NCBI GenBank assembly: GCA_019750915.1
Contig: JAIENY010000008.1
Location: 124,001 to 188,000 of the forward strand
Origin: Xanthobacteraceae bacterium
GTDB lineage: Bacteria; Pseudomonadota; Alphaproteobacteria; Rhizobiales; Xanthobacteraceae
Length of the DNA: 64,000 bases
Reading direction: 5' to 3'
Part shown: piece by piece, positions 36,392 through 46,233 of the stretch
How the letters are laid out: each line of letters opens with the position of its first letter
Numbering within the stretch: the first letter of the stretch is position 1
Made by a program: the position numbers and the translations under genes
Notes under the pieces: model-generated
Told to the model about the DNA's origin: nothing
The model's input: the letters and a program-made list of their open reading frames with translations, nothing else
Database searches by the model: none

Positions 36392-38011
36392 ATGATCCGT
36401 CTCGACAATATCGGCAAACAGAACGGCCATCAGATCATTTTCATCGAAGCGCAGGCAGCGCTTCTGAAAGGTGAGAAAATCGGTCTGGTCGGCCCCAACG
36501 GTTCCGGCAAGACCACGCTCTTTCGTCTCATCACCGGCCGTGAACTGCCCGACGAGGGGCAGGTGGTGGTCGAGCGCGGGGTCAGCATCGGTTATTTCAG
36601 CCAGGATGTCGGTGAAATGACGGGACGCTCCGCCGTGGCCGAGGTGATGGACGGCGTAGGTCCGGTCAGCGAGGTGGCCGCCGAATTGCGTGAGCTTGAA
36701 GCCGCGATGGTCGATCCCGAGCGGGCCGACGACATGGATCAGATCCTCGATCGTTACGGCGAAGTGCAGGCGCGTTTCCAGGATCTCGATGGCTACGCGC
36801 TCGATGCGCGTGCGCGCGAGGTGCTGGCGGGCCTGAGCTTCACGCAGGAGATGATGGAGGGCGACGTCGGCAAGCTGTCCGGCGGCTGGAAGATGCGCGT
36901 GGCGCTGGCGCGGATTCTGCTGATGCGGCCAGACGTGATGCTGCTCGACGAACCGTCGAACCATCTCGATCTCGAGAGCCTGATCTGGCTCGAGCAGTTT
37001 CTCAAGGGCTATGACGGCGCGCTCCTAATGACCTCGCACGACCGCGAATTCATGAATCGCATCGTCAATAAGATCATCGAGATCGATGCGGGCACGCTGA
37101 CCTCCTATTCCGGCAATTATGATTTCTACGAGCAGCAGCGCGCCATGACTGACAAGCAACAGCAGGCGCAGTTCGAACGCCAGCAGGCGATGCTGGCCAA
37201 GGAAATCAAGTTCATCGAGCGGTTCAAGGCGCGCGCCTCGCACGCCGCGCAGGTGCAGAGCCGCGTGAAGAAGCTCGACAAGATCGAGCGCGTCGAGCCG
37301 CCGAAGCGCCGCGAAACCGTGTCGTTCGATTTTCCGCCCGCGCCGCGTTCGGGCGAAGATATTGTCACGCTGAAACGCGTTCATAAGGGTTACGGAAGCC
37401 GACGCATTTATGACGGACTGGACTTTCAGGTCCGCCGCCGTGAACGCTGGTGCGTGATGGGCATCAACGGCGCGGGCAAATCCACGCTGCTGAAGCTAGT
37501 GGCCGGTGCTTCGGACCCGGACGAGGGCGATGTTACTGTCGGTTCCAGCGTCAAGATGGGCTACTTCGCCCAGCATGCGATGGACCTGCTAGACGGTGAG
37601 CGCACGATTTTCGAGTCGCTGGAAGATTCATTTCCGCAGGCAGGGCAGGGCTCGCTGCGCACGCTCGCGGGCTGCTTCGGCTTTTCCGGAGATGACGTCG
37701 AGAAAAGATGCCGCGTGCTGTCCGGGGGCGAGAAGGCGCGTCTCGTGATGGCGAAGATGCTCTACGAACCGCCGAACTTTCTGGTGCTGGACGAGCCGAC
37801 CAACCATCTCGACATGGCGACCAAGGAGATGCTGATCACGGCACTGTCGCAATATGAGGGTGCGATGCTGTTCGTCTCGCACGACCGGCATTTCCTCGCT
37901 GCGCTCTCCAACCGCGTGCTGGAACTGACGCCTGACGGCATCCATCAATATGGCGGCGGCTATGTGGAGTATGTCGAGCGCACCGGGCACGAAGCGCCGG
38001 GAGTAGGGTAG
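36392..38011 (+). CDS. ABC-F family ATPase
   Basis: 539 residues, two ABC domains without membrane segments. Walker A GLVGPNGSGKTTL and GINGAGKSTLL; signatures LSGGWKMRVALAR and LSGGEKARLVMAK; both have DEPSNHLD / DEPTNHLD and SHDR. A P-site linker with QFERQQAMLAKEIKFIERFK joins the halves. ABC-F proteins bind the ribosome E site and affect translation, some giving antibiotic resistance; this one looks like the housekeeping YbiT/Uup class. Tail-to-tail with uvrB through a shared terminator. Confidence 0.92.
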   Translation: MIRLDNIGKQNGHQIIFIEAQAALLKGEKIGLVGPNGSGKTTLFRLITGRELPDEGQVVVERGVSIGYFSQDVGEMTGRSAVAEVMDGVGPVSEVAAELRELEAAMVDPERADDMDQILDRYGEVQARFQDLDGYALDARAREVLAGLSFTQEMMEGDVGKLSGGWKMRVALARILLMRPDVMLLDEPSNHLDLESLIWLEQFLKGYDGALLMTSHDREFMNRIVNKIIEIDAGTLTSYSGNYDFYEQQRAMTDKQQQAQFERQQAMLAKEIKFIERFKARASHAAQVQSRVKKLDKIERVEPPKRRETVSFDFPPAPRSGEDIVTLKRVHKGYGSRRIYDGLDFQVRRRERWCVMGINGAGKSTLLKLVAGASDPDEGDVTVGSSVKMGYFAQHAMDLLDGERTIFESLEDSFPQAGQGSLRTLAGCFGFSGDDVEKRCRVLSGGEKARLVMAKMLYEPPNFLVLDEPTNHLDMATKEMLITALSQYEGAMLFVSHDRHFLAALSNRVLELTPDGIHQYGGGYVEYVERTGHEAPGVG

Positions 38012-38018
38012 GGGACCT

Positions 38019-38048
38019 AAAAAGAGGTGATACAGTTCACCTCTTTTT
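38019..38048. terminator. bidirectional terminator between ABC-F and uvrB
   Basis: AAAAAGAGGTGA, six bases, TCACCTCTTTTT: a perfect 12-bp stem with A and T runs on both sides, so it can stop both convergent transcripts. The uvrB stop codon (38037-38039) and its last Lys and Arg codons lie inside the stem. Confidence 0.88.
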
Positions 38049-40958
38049 CCACCCGCCGCGTTTTCCCGGCGCGCCGCCGGTCGAGCGAGGCGCGGCTGGG
38101 TCGCGGATGACGCCGCCGAATTCGCTGCCGCCTTCGCGCATCGATTTTGGCTTGAAAATGCGGCTTTCGGTGCCCGGTCCCATTTCATCGAGCGTCGGCT
38201 TGCGCGGGCGCTTCGCGCCGTCGCGGTCGGGTTTCACCTCATGCCAGGTGGCGATGCCCATTTCATCCAGATCAGGCTTATGCACCCGTGACTTACTCTG
38301 TTTGGGCGGCAGGTTGGCGCTGTCGCCATACTTCTTGCTGCCGCCATAAGCGCCGGCGGTTTTCGTCACCGCGCGCTGCTTGGCGGTGGGATCGTCCACC
38401 ACAGCCAGTTCTGTCGCGCGCAGACGCTTGACCTCGTCGCGCAGCCGCGCCGCTTCCTCGAAATTCAGATCGGCGGCGGCTTCTCGCATCCGGGTTTCGA
38501 GATCGGCCAGCACCGCCTCGAAGTTGTGGCCGATGGTCACCGCGTCGTCGGCCATGCCGCCGTCGCCGACCTCGACCAGCACGTGGTCGCGCTCATAGAC
38601 ACTGTTGAGAATGTCGCCGATCGATTTCTTCACGCTCTCGGGCGTGATGCCGTTGGCCTTGTTATAGGCCACCTGCTTTTCGCGGCGGCGGTCGGTCTCT
38701 GCGATAGCGCGTTCCATCGAGCCCGTCACGTGGTCGGCATAGAGGATCACGTGGCCATCGACGTTACGTGCTGCGCGGCCGATGGTCTGGACCAGTGAGG
38801 TTTCGGAACGCAGAAAACCTTCCTTGTCAGCATCGAGGATCGCCACCAGCGCGCATTCGGGAATGTCGAGGCCCTCGCGCAGCAGGTTGATGCCGACCAG
38901 CGCGTCGAAAGCGCCCAATCGTAAATCGCGGATGATCTCGATGCGCTCGATGGTATCGATATCCGAATGCATGTAACGCACGCGGATACCCTGTTCGTGA
39001 AGATACTCGGTGAGGTCTTCCGCCATGCGCTTGGTCAGCACGGTGATCAGCGAGCGATAGCCCTGTGCCGCCGTGGCGCGGACTTCGCCGAGCAGATCGT
39101 CCACCTGCGTGCGTGCGGGGCGGATCGCGACCGGCGGATCGATCAGCCCGGTGGGGCGGATCACCTGCTCGACGAACACGCCGCCGCTTTCGTTCAATTC
39201 CCATGCGGCGGGCGTGGCGGAAACGGCCACGCTCTGCGGCCGCATCATGTCCCATTCCTCGAACCGCAGCGGGCGGTTGTCCATGCAGGACGGCAGGCGG
39301 AAGCCGTATTCGGCAAGCGTCGCCTTGCGGCGGAAGTCGCCTTTGAACATGCCGCCGATTTGCGGAACGGTGACGTGGCTCTCGTCGGCGAACACCAGCG
39401 CATTGTCGGGCACATATTCGAACAGCGTCGGCGGCGGCTCGCCCGGTTTGCGGCCGGTGAGATAGCGCGAATAGTTCTCGATGCCGGCGCAGCTTCCGGT
39501 GGCCTCCATCATTTCGAGGTCGAAAGTCGTGCGCTGTTCGAGGCGTTGCGCCTCCAGCAGGCGGCCTTGCGCGTTCAACTGGTCGAGCCGCCATTTCAGT
39601 TCGGCCTTGATGCTCTTCATCGCCTGAATGAGCGTCGGTCGTGGCGTCACATAGTGCGAGTTGGCGTAGATCTTGATGAACTCTAGTTCGTCCTGCTTGT
39701 GACCGGTAAGCGGATCGAACTCCTCGATGCTCTCGATGGTGTCGCCGAACATGTTCACGCGCCATGATCGGTCTTCATAGTGCGCCGGGAAAATATCGAT
39801 GGTGTCGCCGCGCACGCGGAAGGTGCCGCGTGTGAAATCGGCTGACGTGCGTTTGTATTGCAGGGCGACCAGATCGGCGATGAGCTGGCGCTGATCGATG
39901 CGCTCGCCCTTCTTCATCGCAAACGTCATCGCGGTGTAGGTCTCGACCGAACCGATACCGTAGATGCAGGACACGGAGGCGACGATGATGACATCGTCGC
40001 GCTCCAGCAATGCGCGCGTCGCCGAGTGGCGCATCCGGTCGATCTGTTCGTTGATCGAGGAATCCTTCTCGATGTAGGTGTCCGTGCGCGGCACATACGC
40101 TTCCGGCTGGTAGTAATCGTAATACGAAACGAAATACTCGACCGCGTTGTCGGGGAAGAAATTCTTGAACTCGCCGTAAAGCTGCGCGGCGAGCGTCTTG
40201 TTCGGCGCGAGGATGATCGCCGGTCTTTGAGTGGCCTCGATCACCTGCGCCATGGTGTAGGTCTTGCCCGAGCCGGTGACGCCGAGCAGCACCTGGGTGC
40301 GGTCGTTGCGCTGGATGCCCTCGACCAGTTCCTTGATCGCCTGCGGTTGATCGCCCTTCGGCTGGTATTCGGACTTCAGTTCGAAACGCATGCCGCCTTC
40401 AGATTTTTCCGGGCGCGGCGGCCGATGCGGAGTCCATATTTTGTCGTCGCGAAATTCCGGACGGCCGTCGCGGATCAGATTTTCCAGCGCGTCGGCGGTC
40501 GCTTTCACGCCAAGCGATTCCATCCTGTTGCGGGCGGGGCGGAAGGAATCGTCGTCCTCGACATCGTAGCCGAGCTGTTTCGCCAGTTCGGGATCGAGCG
40601 TCGGGATCAGCGCGCTGGTGCCGTAGTTCGTCTGCGGCTTTTCCTCGAAACCACCGGGAGCGTTCGGCGGCTGCGGGTACGGCTGCAATGGCGTCGGGCG
40701 TGAGGCATCGGCGTCGAGATTTTTCGGCGTCGATTTACGCGCGCGATGAATCGCGGCCTCGCCGCCGGAGCGGCGATCTTTCGAGTTGTCAGGCGGCTGC
40801 TGCAGGCCGGTACCGGAGCCCAGTCCGGCGTCGCCGCGGTTGATCGCCGGATTGAGCAATTCCGCCAGCGCCGGTCCGATCGGCTGCACTTCCGGCCGAT
40901 GCGCCTTCGATTTGGGAGCCTTGGGAGGCTTTTTTGGAGATTCGGGGGATTTCGCCAT
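38037..40958 (-). CDS. uvrB: excinuclease ABC subunit B
   Basis: 973 residues against about 670 in E. coli. The helicase core starts near residue 190 ([17 protein letters not shown]), with Walker A GVTGSGKT (226-233), the damage-sensing beta-hairpin [20 protein letters not shown] (about 276-295), DES box FADESHVT and a UVR motif [20 protein letters not shown] near 820-845. About 190 low-complexity residues precede and 125 follow the core; the C-tail has two KPxLDEMG motifs (894-901, 920-927). Loads UvrC after damage recognition. Stop lies in the shared terminator. Confidence 0.95.
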   Translation of the reverse strand: MAKSPESPKKPPKAPKSKAHRPEVQPIGPALAELLNPAINRGDAGLGSGTGLQQPPDNSKDRRSGGEAAIHRARKSTPKNLDADASRPTPLQPYPQPPNAPGGFEEKPQTNYGTSALIPTLDPELAKQLGYDVEDDDSFRPARNRMESLGVKATADALENLIRDGRPEFRDDKIWTPHRPPRPEKSEGGMRFELKSEYQPKGDQPQAIKELVEGIQRNDRTQVLLGVTGSGKTYTMAQVIEATQRPAIILAPNKTLAAQLYGEFKNFFPDNAVEYFVSYYDYYQPEAYVPRTDTYIEKDSSINEQIDRMRHSATRALLERDDVIIVASVSCIYGIGSVETYTAMTFAMKKGERIDQRQLIADLVALQYKRTSADFTRGTFRVRGDTIDIFPAHYEDRSWRVNMFGDTIESIEEFDPLTGHKQDELEFIKIYANSHYVTPRPTLIQAMKSIKAELKWRLDQLNAQGRLLEAQRLEQRTTFDLEMMEATGSCAGIENYSRYLTGRKPGEPPPTLFEYVPDNALVFADESHVTVPQIGGMFKGDFRRKATLAEYGFRLPSCMDNRPLRFEEWDMMRPQSVAVSATPAAWELNESGGVFVEQVIRPTGLIDPPVAIRPARTQVDDLLGEVRATAAQGYRSLITVLTKRMAEDLTEYLHEQGIRVRYMHSDIDTIERIEIIRDLRLGAFDALVGINLLREGLDIPECALVAILDADKEGFLRSETSLVQTIGRAARNVDGHVILYADHVTGSMERAIAETDRRREKQVAYNKANGITPESVKKSIGDILNSVYERDHVLVEVGDGGMADDAVTIGHNFEAVLADLETRMREAAADLNFEEAARLRDEVKRLRATELAVVDDPTAKQRAVTKTAGAYGGSKKYGDSANLPPKQSKSRVHKPDLDEMGIATWHEVKPDRDGAKRPRKPTLDEMGPGTESRIFKPKSMREGGSEFGGVIRDPAAPRSTGGAPGKRGGWKKR

Positions 40959-41032
40959 AGCGGCAATATGGGGCGCGAGGCAGGTTCGGAAAAGGGCGAT
41001 TTGCTGGCCGGGATCAGACGAGTTTCATAGGG

Positions 41033-41785
41033 CTATAACGTCCTGATTGCAGTCCCTTTAAAAAGAATAGGCCCGGTGGGCCGCCCAATGAGGGAGCCGC
41101 CTTCGGGCTCAAGGGTAATTTCGAAAAGCTGATTGGCCACGGTTTCCGGAAGCGATTCCAGATCCAGTTCCAGCGTGCGCGAGCGGTTCGTGAGTCCAAT
41201 GGACTTCGGCCCGACCGAGCGATCCCACAAGGTCCAGACTTGCAAGGTGCGGCCGGGAGGAACGTCGATGGCCTTGAGGGGGATTAGTTCGACCCGTCCA
41301 TTTGCGAAGGTGTTGACCACGGCACCGGCTTCCTTGGTGGTGTCGTTGACGAGAATCGCGACATAGACCGGCTTGCTCTGCGCCAGCGTTACCAGATCGC
41401 GGCGCAACTCCTTCGACGTTGTCAGCGCGCCGATGGCGATCACGGCGAATATCAGCGCGGCGAAACTTCCGGCCAGGCCGGCGGCCCGCCAGAAACGAAG
41501 ATTGTTCCAGACGGTTGCGCCCGCCAGTGCATTGCGCACGCCGGGCAACGGAGCGATCGCTTCGCTCACCGTAGTCTGCGCGATTCGGTTCCAGAGATCC
41601 GGACTGGGCGAAGCCGGTTCGGCCGAGGCGTCAAAGTCCGCCAGCCGTTCACGCCACGCATCGACCGCTTGTGCGAATGCCGCGTCGGTGGCCAAGCGCC
41701 GTTCGGCCGCGGCTTCGTCTGCCGCGTCGAGCAGACCCATAACGTAGTCCGCAGCTATGATGTCATGTTCGGCCTGCATGCTCAT
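41033..41785 (-). CDS. anti-sigma factor, RskA type
   Basis: 250 residues. N-terminal sigma-binding region with the usual ADYVMGLLDAADEAAAERRL and a short DAWRERLADFDA repeat; one membrane helix (FWRAAGLAGSFAALIFAVIA) and an extracytoplasmic RskA C-terminal domain (GRTLQVWTLWDR, LFEITLEPEGG). It would hold the ECF sigma factor inactive until a signal. Start at 41785 overlaps the sigma stop by four bases (ATGA), with GGAG in the sigma gene as ribosome site. Confidence 0.86.
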   Translation of the reverse strand: MSMQAEHDIIAADYVMGLLDAADEAAAERRLATDAAFAQAVDAWRERLADFDASAEPASPSPDLWNRIAQTTVSEAIAPLPGVRNALAGATVWNNLRFWRAAGLAGSFAALIFAVIAIGALTTSKELRRDLVTLAQSKPVYVAILVNDTTKEAGAVVNTFANGRVELIPLKAIDVPPGRTLQVWTLWDRSVGPKSIGLTNRSRTLELDLESLPETVANQLFEITLEPEGGSLIGRPTGPILFKGTAIRTL

Positions 41786-42354
41786 CCCATGCACTCCTGC
41801 AGCGACATCAGTCCCCGACGTACCCAACTCTTGATCGTGCCGAGCGGCATTTTGAGCCGTCCGGCCAGCTCGCCGTGACTCATGCCGTGAACATAAGCCA
41901 GCACGATCACATCCCGGCGCGGCCGTTCGATGCGATCGAGGCATCGCCGCAATGCGCTTGTTTCCGGCAGCCGCGAGATCGCGTCATCCGGGATGATGTC
42001 CTCCACAATGTCGTTGTGGTCGTAACGATGTTCGTTGCGGTGGATCGTCAGGGCGCAGTTTCTGACGATGGCATACAGCCAGCCGATGGAGCCTCCCCGG
42101 CCGGAATCGAAGGTGCTTGCACCGCGCCATATCCTCACAAACGCGTCGTGGACGGCTTCCTCGGCAAGATCCTGCCGGAGGAGAATCCGTCGCGCCACGC
42201 CGGTCATACGGGACGACTCGCTATCGTAAATCATCTGTAACGCCTTGCGGTCGCCCGCTGCGCACCGGGCCAGCGCCGCGCTCAACTGCGCGCTGCGTTC
42301 TGTGTCCTGCAACGGGTTGTGTGGCCGAGGGTCCAAAGCTGAAACCTGTGTCAT
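41782..42354 (-). CDS. ECF RNA polymerase sigma factor
   Basis: 190 residues. Sigma region 2 (DLAEEAVHDAFVRIWRGAST, with SIGWLYAIVRNCALTIHR) and region 4 (DVIVLAYVHGMSHGELAGRL, GTIKSWVRRGLMSLQECM). Pairs with the downstream anti-sigma, SigK/RskA-like. It is divergent from a DUF4394 protein, 165 bp away, which may be its target; its own promoter would lie there too. Signal unknown. Confidence 0.92.
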   Translation of the reverse strand: MTQVSALDPRPHNPLQDTERSAQLSAALARCAAGDRKALQMIYDSESSRMTGVARRILLRQDLAEEAVHDAFVRIWRGASTFDSGRGGSIGWLYAIVRNCALTIHRNEHRYDHNDIVEDIIPDDAISRLPETSALRRCLDRIERPRRDVIVLAYVHGMSHGELAGRLKMPLGTIKSWVRRGLMSLQECMG

Positions 42355-42424
42355 GCATTAGGAATTGCATGGTCTTTTTACTCCGGCGTGCGGCATTTGG
42401 ATGCAGCCGGTTCAAAATAAATTT

Positions 42425-42436
42425 TGCATCGATGCA
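42425..42436. promoter_or_regulatory. 12-bp palindrome in sigma/DUF4394 divergent region
   Basis: TGCATCGATGCA is a perfect palindrome between the divergent genes. It may be an operator, or simply a chance AT/GC alternation; no direct evidence either way. Confidence 0.3.
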
Positions 42437-42519
42437 TCCGTTCGCATTCGCCGCCGGTATCGCCTGTATCGGTCCCCGAATTTTCCATCTGAGGGGTCGA
42501 CGAAACAGGGAGTTTTGTC

Positions 42520-43296
42520 ATGAAGTTCAACTCGATTTTAACGGCATCCGCTGCGATCCTGCTCAGTTCTGCGGCGGCTAACGCTGCTCAGGTTGCTGCC
42601 CTCATCGGCACCGATACAATTGCGATTGTCGATACCGCACAGAAGAAAGCCATTGGTTCCGTCAAGGTCAGCGGCATTTCCGGCGCGCTGGTGGGCATCG
42701 ATGTGCGTCCGTCGGATGGAATGCTTTACGGCGTTGTCGATGACGGAACGATTGTCACCATCGCCAAGGACGGCAGCGCAACGATGAAGTCAAAGCTGGA
42801 CACCATGGTTGTAAAGGGTTTGCCGGTGACGGTGGACTTCAACCCAGTCGCCGATCGCCTGCGCATCATGGCAGCGGACGGCACGAACCTTCGCGCCAAT
42901 GTCGATGACGGTAAGGTAACCAGGGATGGGGATCACAAATATGCTGACGCCGACATGCACAAGGGCGAGAAGCCGAACATCATCGCAGGCGCCTACACCA
43001 ACTCGGTGAAAGGCACCAAGGAGACCGCACTGTTCAATATCGATGGCACCATCGACGGTCTCATCAAGCAAGCCCCGCCGAATGACGGCGTCCTCGGTGC
43101 GGTCGGTAAGCTTGGCATCAAGCCGACCACGGCTGCTTTCGACATCTGGTCGGACGGGAACGGAAAGAACGAAGCATGGTTGATGGCTGGCGATACGCTT
43201 TACAGCGTCGATCTTGCAACCGGCAAAGCGAGTGAGGCCGCCAAAATCTCAGGCGTCAGCGGCACGGTGAAAGATATCGCAATCCTCGGTATGTAA
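42520..43296 (+). CDS. DUF4394 exported protein
   Basis: 258 residues: signal peptide to about residue 22 (ending ANAAQ) and a DUF4394 repeat-like beta-propeller domain: GIDVRPSDGMLYGVVDDGTI, VDFNPVADRLRIMAADGTNL, LGAVGKLGIKPTTAAFDIWS. The motif DFNPVADRLR is characteristic. Function unknown; likely periplasmic or secreted. Its position facing the ECF sigma gene suggests control by that sigma factor. Strong terminator follows. Confidence 0.82.
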   Translation: MKFNSILTASAAILLSSAAANAAQVAALIGTDTIAIVDTAQKKAIGSVKVSGISGALVGIDVRPSDGMLYGVVDDGTIVTIAKDGSATMKSKLDTMVVKGLPVTVDFNPVADRLRIMAADGTNLRANVDDGKVTRDGDHKYADADMHKGEKPNIIAGAYTNSVKGTKETALFNIDGTIDGLIKQAPPNDGVLGAVGKLGIKPTTAAFDIWSDGNGKNEAWLMAGDTLYSVDLATGKASEAAKISGVSGTVKDIAILGM

Positions 43297-43340
43297 GCCG
43301 CCGGGGTTTGACCCTCCAAGGTCTTTTGACGGCCGTGACA

Positions 43341-43380
43341 GACGGCGCCACGCTTGGTCGCGAGGCGCCGTCATTTTGCT
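43341..43380 (+). terminator. intrinsic terminator after DUF4394 gene
   Basis: Stem GACGGCGCC / GGCGCCGTC (43341-43349 with 43364-43372), then ATTTTGCTTTTT. Confidence 0.82.
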
Positions 43381-43497
43381 TTTTCGACCAATCACAAAAT
43401 GGGGAATAGCGGTTGCGTGCTTGACTCTCGCGCCCGGAAAGGTCAGGTGGATGCAATCGCATTGATTTCGCGATCGATGACACTGCGGGATAAAAAG

Positions 43498-44196
43498 ATG
43501 ATTGATCTCTATTACTGGCCCACGCCGAACGGCCACAAGATCACGATGTTTCTTGAAGAGGCAGGGGTTCCTTACACGGTTCATCCGGTCAACATCAGCA
43601 AGGGCGATCAGTTCAAGCCCGACTTCCTTGAGATTGCGCCCAACAACCGGATGCCTGCGATTGTCGATCAGGCGCCTGCCGATGGCGGCAAGCCAATTCC
43701 GATTTTCGAATCCGGCGCGATACTGATGTATCTGGGCGCCAAGACCGGTCAGTTTTTGCCGGCTGAATTGCGCAAGCGCTTTGAAGTGGTCCAATGGTTG
43801 ATGTGGCAGATGGGCGGGCTTGGCCCGATGGCCGGTCAGAACCATCATTTCGTGCAATACGCGCCGGAACGCATCCCGTATGCGATGGAGCGTTACATCA
43901 AGGAGACCAACCGGCTTTATGGAGTGTTGGACAAGCGTCTCGCCGATCGCGAGTTCGTCGCGGGCGAATATTCCATTGCCGACATGGCGTCCTATCCATG
44001 GATTGTGCCGCACAAGCGGCAGCAGCAAAATCTTGAAGACTTTCCGCATCTGAATCGCTGGTTCGAGGCAATCAAGGCCCGGCCCGCGACGGTTCGTGCC
44101 TATGCGATCGCCAGAGAGGTCAATCCGGACAACAAGCCGGTCGTCGATGACGAATCGAAAAAGCTTCTGTTCGGCCAGACGGCGCAGAAGGCATGA
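43498..44196 (+). CDS. glutathione S-transferase, nu-class (YghU/YfcG-like)
   Basis: 232 residues. Thioredoxin-fold N-domain LYYWPTPNGHKITMFLEEAG with Asn of the nu-class pocket (TPNG) and a cis-Pro segment NRMPAIVD; the C-domain has SIADMASYPWI. Nu-class enzymes act as glutathione peroxidases/disulphide reductases rather than conjugating. Start at 43498 by family alignment; upstream MTLRDKK (43477) is possible. Co-directional with the next GST, 12 bp apart. Confidence 0.88.
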   Translation: MIDLYYWPTPNGHKITMFLEEAGVPYTVHPVNISKGDQFKPDFLEIAPNNRMPAIVDQAPADGGKPIPIFESGAILMYLGAKTGQFLPAELRKRFEVVQWLMWQMGGLGPMAGQNHHFVQYAPERIPYAMERYIKETNRLYGVLDKRLADREFVAGEYSIADMASYPWIVPHKRQQQNLEDFPHLNRWFEAIKARPATVRAYAIAREVNPDNKPVVDDESKKLLFGQTAQKA

Positions 44197-44208
44197 GGAA
44201 GAACTGGC

Positions 44209-44904
44209 ATGACGCGGCAATTGTTTGAACTTGCAGGCAGCGATCCGTGCCGGGTGTTCAGTCCGTATTGCTGGCGCACGCGCATGGCGCTGATGCACAA
44301 GGGACTCGAGTTTGATTCGATCCCGTGGCGGTTCGTCGAAAAGGATGCCATCAGGCCGCATAACTCCGAAAAGGTGCCGGTGCTGATCGACGGCGACAGA
44401 TCGGTCGCCGATTCATGGGCCATCGCGGGTTATCTTGAGGAGACCTATCCCGATAAGCCCTCGCTGTTTGGTGGCGAGAGCGGGCGGGCGATGGCGCGGT
44501 TTCTCAACAACTGGAGTGATATTTCGGTTGGCCAGATTGCGCCTTACATCATCTCGGATATCCACGCGCAACTCGATGCAGGCGACCAGGATTACTTCCG
44601 CAGAACCCGCGAGAAGAACATGGGTAAGCCGCTGGAGGTGGCTACAGCCGGCCGCGAGGCGAGGCTGGACGATCTGCACCGCTGGCTGCACCCGCTGCGC
44701 ATGACGCTGCGTACACAGCCTTATCTCGGCGGTGACGCCCCGAATTATGCCGATTATATCGTGTTTGGCCCGTTCCAATGGGCGCGTGTCGCCAGTCCGT
44801 TCGAAATTCTCAAACCGGACGATCTAATTTACGCTTGGCGCGAACGGATGCTCGATCTATTTGACGGCATGGCGCGGCGGGCGCCGGTCGTTGCTGCGGC
44901 CTAA
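44209..44904 (+). CDS. glutathione S-transferase family protein
   Basis: 231 residues. N-domain with FSPYCWRTRMALMHKGLEF, a beta-etherase-type SPYCWR pocket; cis-Pro segment EKVPVLIDGD and the ESxA/SW pair VADSWAIAGYLEE. The C-domain contains NYADYIVFGPFQW. Substrate unknown. Paired operon with the YghU-like GST. Its stop overlaps the stop of the CWC gene on the other strand. Confidence 0.85.
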   Translation: MTRQLFELAGSDPCRVFSPYCWRTRMALMHKGLEFDSIPWRFVEKDAIRPHNSEKVPVLIDGDRSVADSWAIAGYLEETYPDKPSLFGGESGRAMARFLNNWSDISVGQIAPYIISDIHAQLDAGDQDYFRRTREKNMGKPLEVATAGREARLDDLHRWLHPLRMTLRTQPYLGGDAPNYADYIVFGPFQWARVASPFEILKPDDLIYAWRERMLDLFDGMARRAPVVAAA

Positions 44905-45098
44905 CGCAAACGGGTTGCCTCAGCGCGCAAACAGTCGCGGCAAATGCAATCTGAGCTGCCGCCCGGCATCGGCAGCCGGGCGGATTCGTCCATACACCAG
45001 CAACGCCCGGACGGATCACAGGTGAAGGCGATTCCGCAACGCTCGCAGAGCAGCGCGCGGGGTTGGGCCTGATCGAGCTTCGGTAAAGAATCCCTCAT
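44901..45098 (-). CDS. cysteine-rich CWC family protein
   Basis: 65 residues with eight cysteine positions clustered as CERCGIAFTC, GRCWCMD and SDCICRDCLR, the pattern of Cys_rich_CWC proteins, presumed small zinc-binding domains. Start at 45098 is uncertain; no clear ribosome site precedes it and a longer frame to 45143 is open. Its stop codon (44901-44903) overlaps the stop of the GST on the opposite strand. Confidence 0.72.
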   Translation of the reverse strand: MRDSLPKLDQAQPRALLCERCGIAFTCDPSGRCWCMDESARLPMPGGSSDCICRDCLRAEATRLR

Positions 45099-45182
45099 GG
45101 CATGAGCGTCTGTCCTGAGCGCTCGGCCGTCAAGCTGATGCACGAACTCATCGCTCGGGGATTTGACGGACCACCCGGGATT

Positions 45183-45974
45183 CTAGGCGATCTGCGGCGC
45201 ACCGCGAAGCGCCTCCGCTGTCATGCGGCGAACGGCCGTTTCGGCGTTGCGAGCGATGTGCTTGCGATTGGCGGATACATCATAAGCCACCGGCTCGCCC
45301 CAGCTCACCACCACATCGATCGCCCCGGCTGCGATGACACCGAAGAAATGCGGCATCAGGTCTGTCTCGCCATACCACGCCACCTTGTCGCGCAGAGCCC
45401 GTCCGATTGGAATCCCGCCAAATCGGACGTAGGCGATTGATACCGGCTGAACGACCACCTGCTTGTGTGTCGCGTCGCCAATCGTGTGATGGACCGCGCC
45501 AATCAAAGCCGACCGGAATGGCAGAATGCGGATGCCGTCGCTGGATGTGCCTTCGGGAAACAGCACCACCGCGTCGCCGCCGCGCAGCCGTTCCGCCATC
45601 GCGCCCGCAGCCTCTCCGGTTTTATGTCGCCGTTCGCGATCGATAAAGACGGTCCGCTGCAGTCTGGCGAGCGTGCCGAAAATTGGCCAGTTCGCGACTT
45701 CCGATTTCGAGACAAAAACGATCGGTGCAACGGCGCTGAGAACCGAAATGTCCAGCCAGGAAACGTGATTGGAAAGAATCAGGACCTCTTCCGCGTTGCT
45801 TCGCTTGCCGGTCTGGTGGATACGGACACCCAGTAGTGCGCAGGCGATACGGTGAAAAAACACGGGAACCGAACGCTGGAGATCGTTGTTCAAGGCTCGG
45901 CCGATCAGATGAAATGGCACGAGCACAAGGAAGGTGAGAACCAGTAGCGGAAGAATGACGACGGCCCGGATCAT
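45183..45974 (-). CDS. plsC: 1-acyl-sn-glycerol-3-phosphate acyltransferase (PlsC-like)
   Basis: 263 residues with an N-terminal hydrophobic helix and an acyltransferase domain. Active-site HX4D is SNHVSWLD (His70, Asp75); the glycerol-phosphate binding FPEGTSS is at 139-145. Makes phosphatidic acid from lysophosphatidic acid in the inner membrane. The symbol is by family; specificity as PlsC rather than another lysophospholipid acyltransferase is inferred. Confidence 0.85.
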   Translation of the reverse strand: MIRAVVILPLLVLTFLVLVPFHLIGRALNNDLQRSVPVFFHRIACALLGVRIHQTGKRSNAEEVLILSNHVSWLDISVLSAVAPIVFVSKSEVANWPIFGTLARLQRTVFIDRERRHKTGEAAGAMAERLRGGDAVVLFPEGTSSDGIRILPFRSALIGAVHHTIGDATHKQVVVQPVSIAYVRFGGIPIGRALRDKVAWYGETDLMPHFFGVIAAGAIDVVVSWGEPVAYDVSANRKHIARNAETAVRRMTAEALRGAPQIA

Positions 45975-46233
45975 GTTTTTTCAGACAGCGGAAAGGTTCG
46001 AGTAAATAAGACTATCACAAAAAAAAAGCGGCCCCCATGACCACGTTGCAGAGGAAGCTGCGGGTTGTGGACAGGGACCGCAAACGCGAGACGGTCGACG
46101 GGGCATGTCTCGCTTGTGTCCACGCTAGGCGAGGTCTGTTACATCAAGGTGACAGGTCTATTTTTTGCACCCAAATATCGGTGCTGCCACCCGGCGGCCG
46201 CTTTCTCGAAGCCATGCTGACAAAGGATGATCC

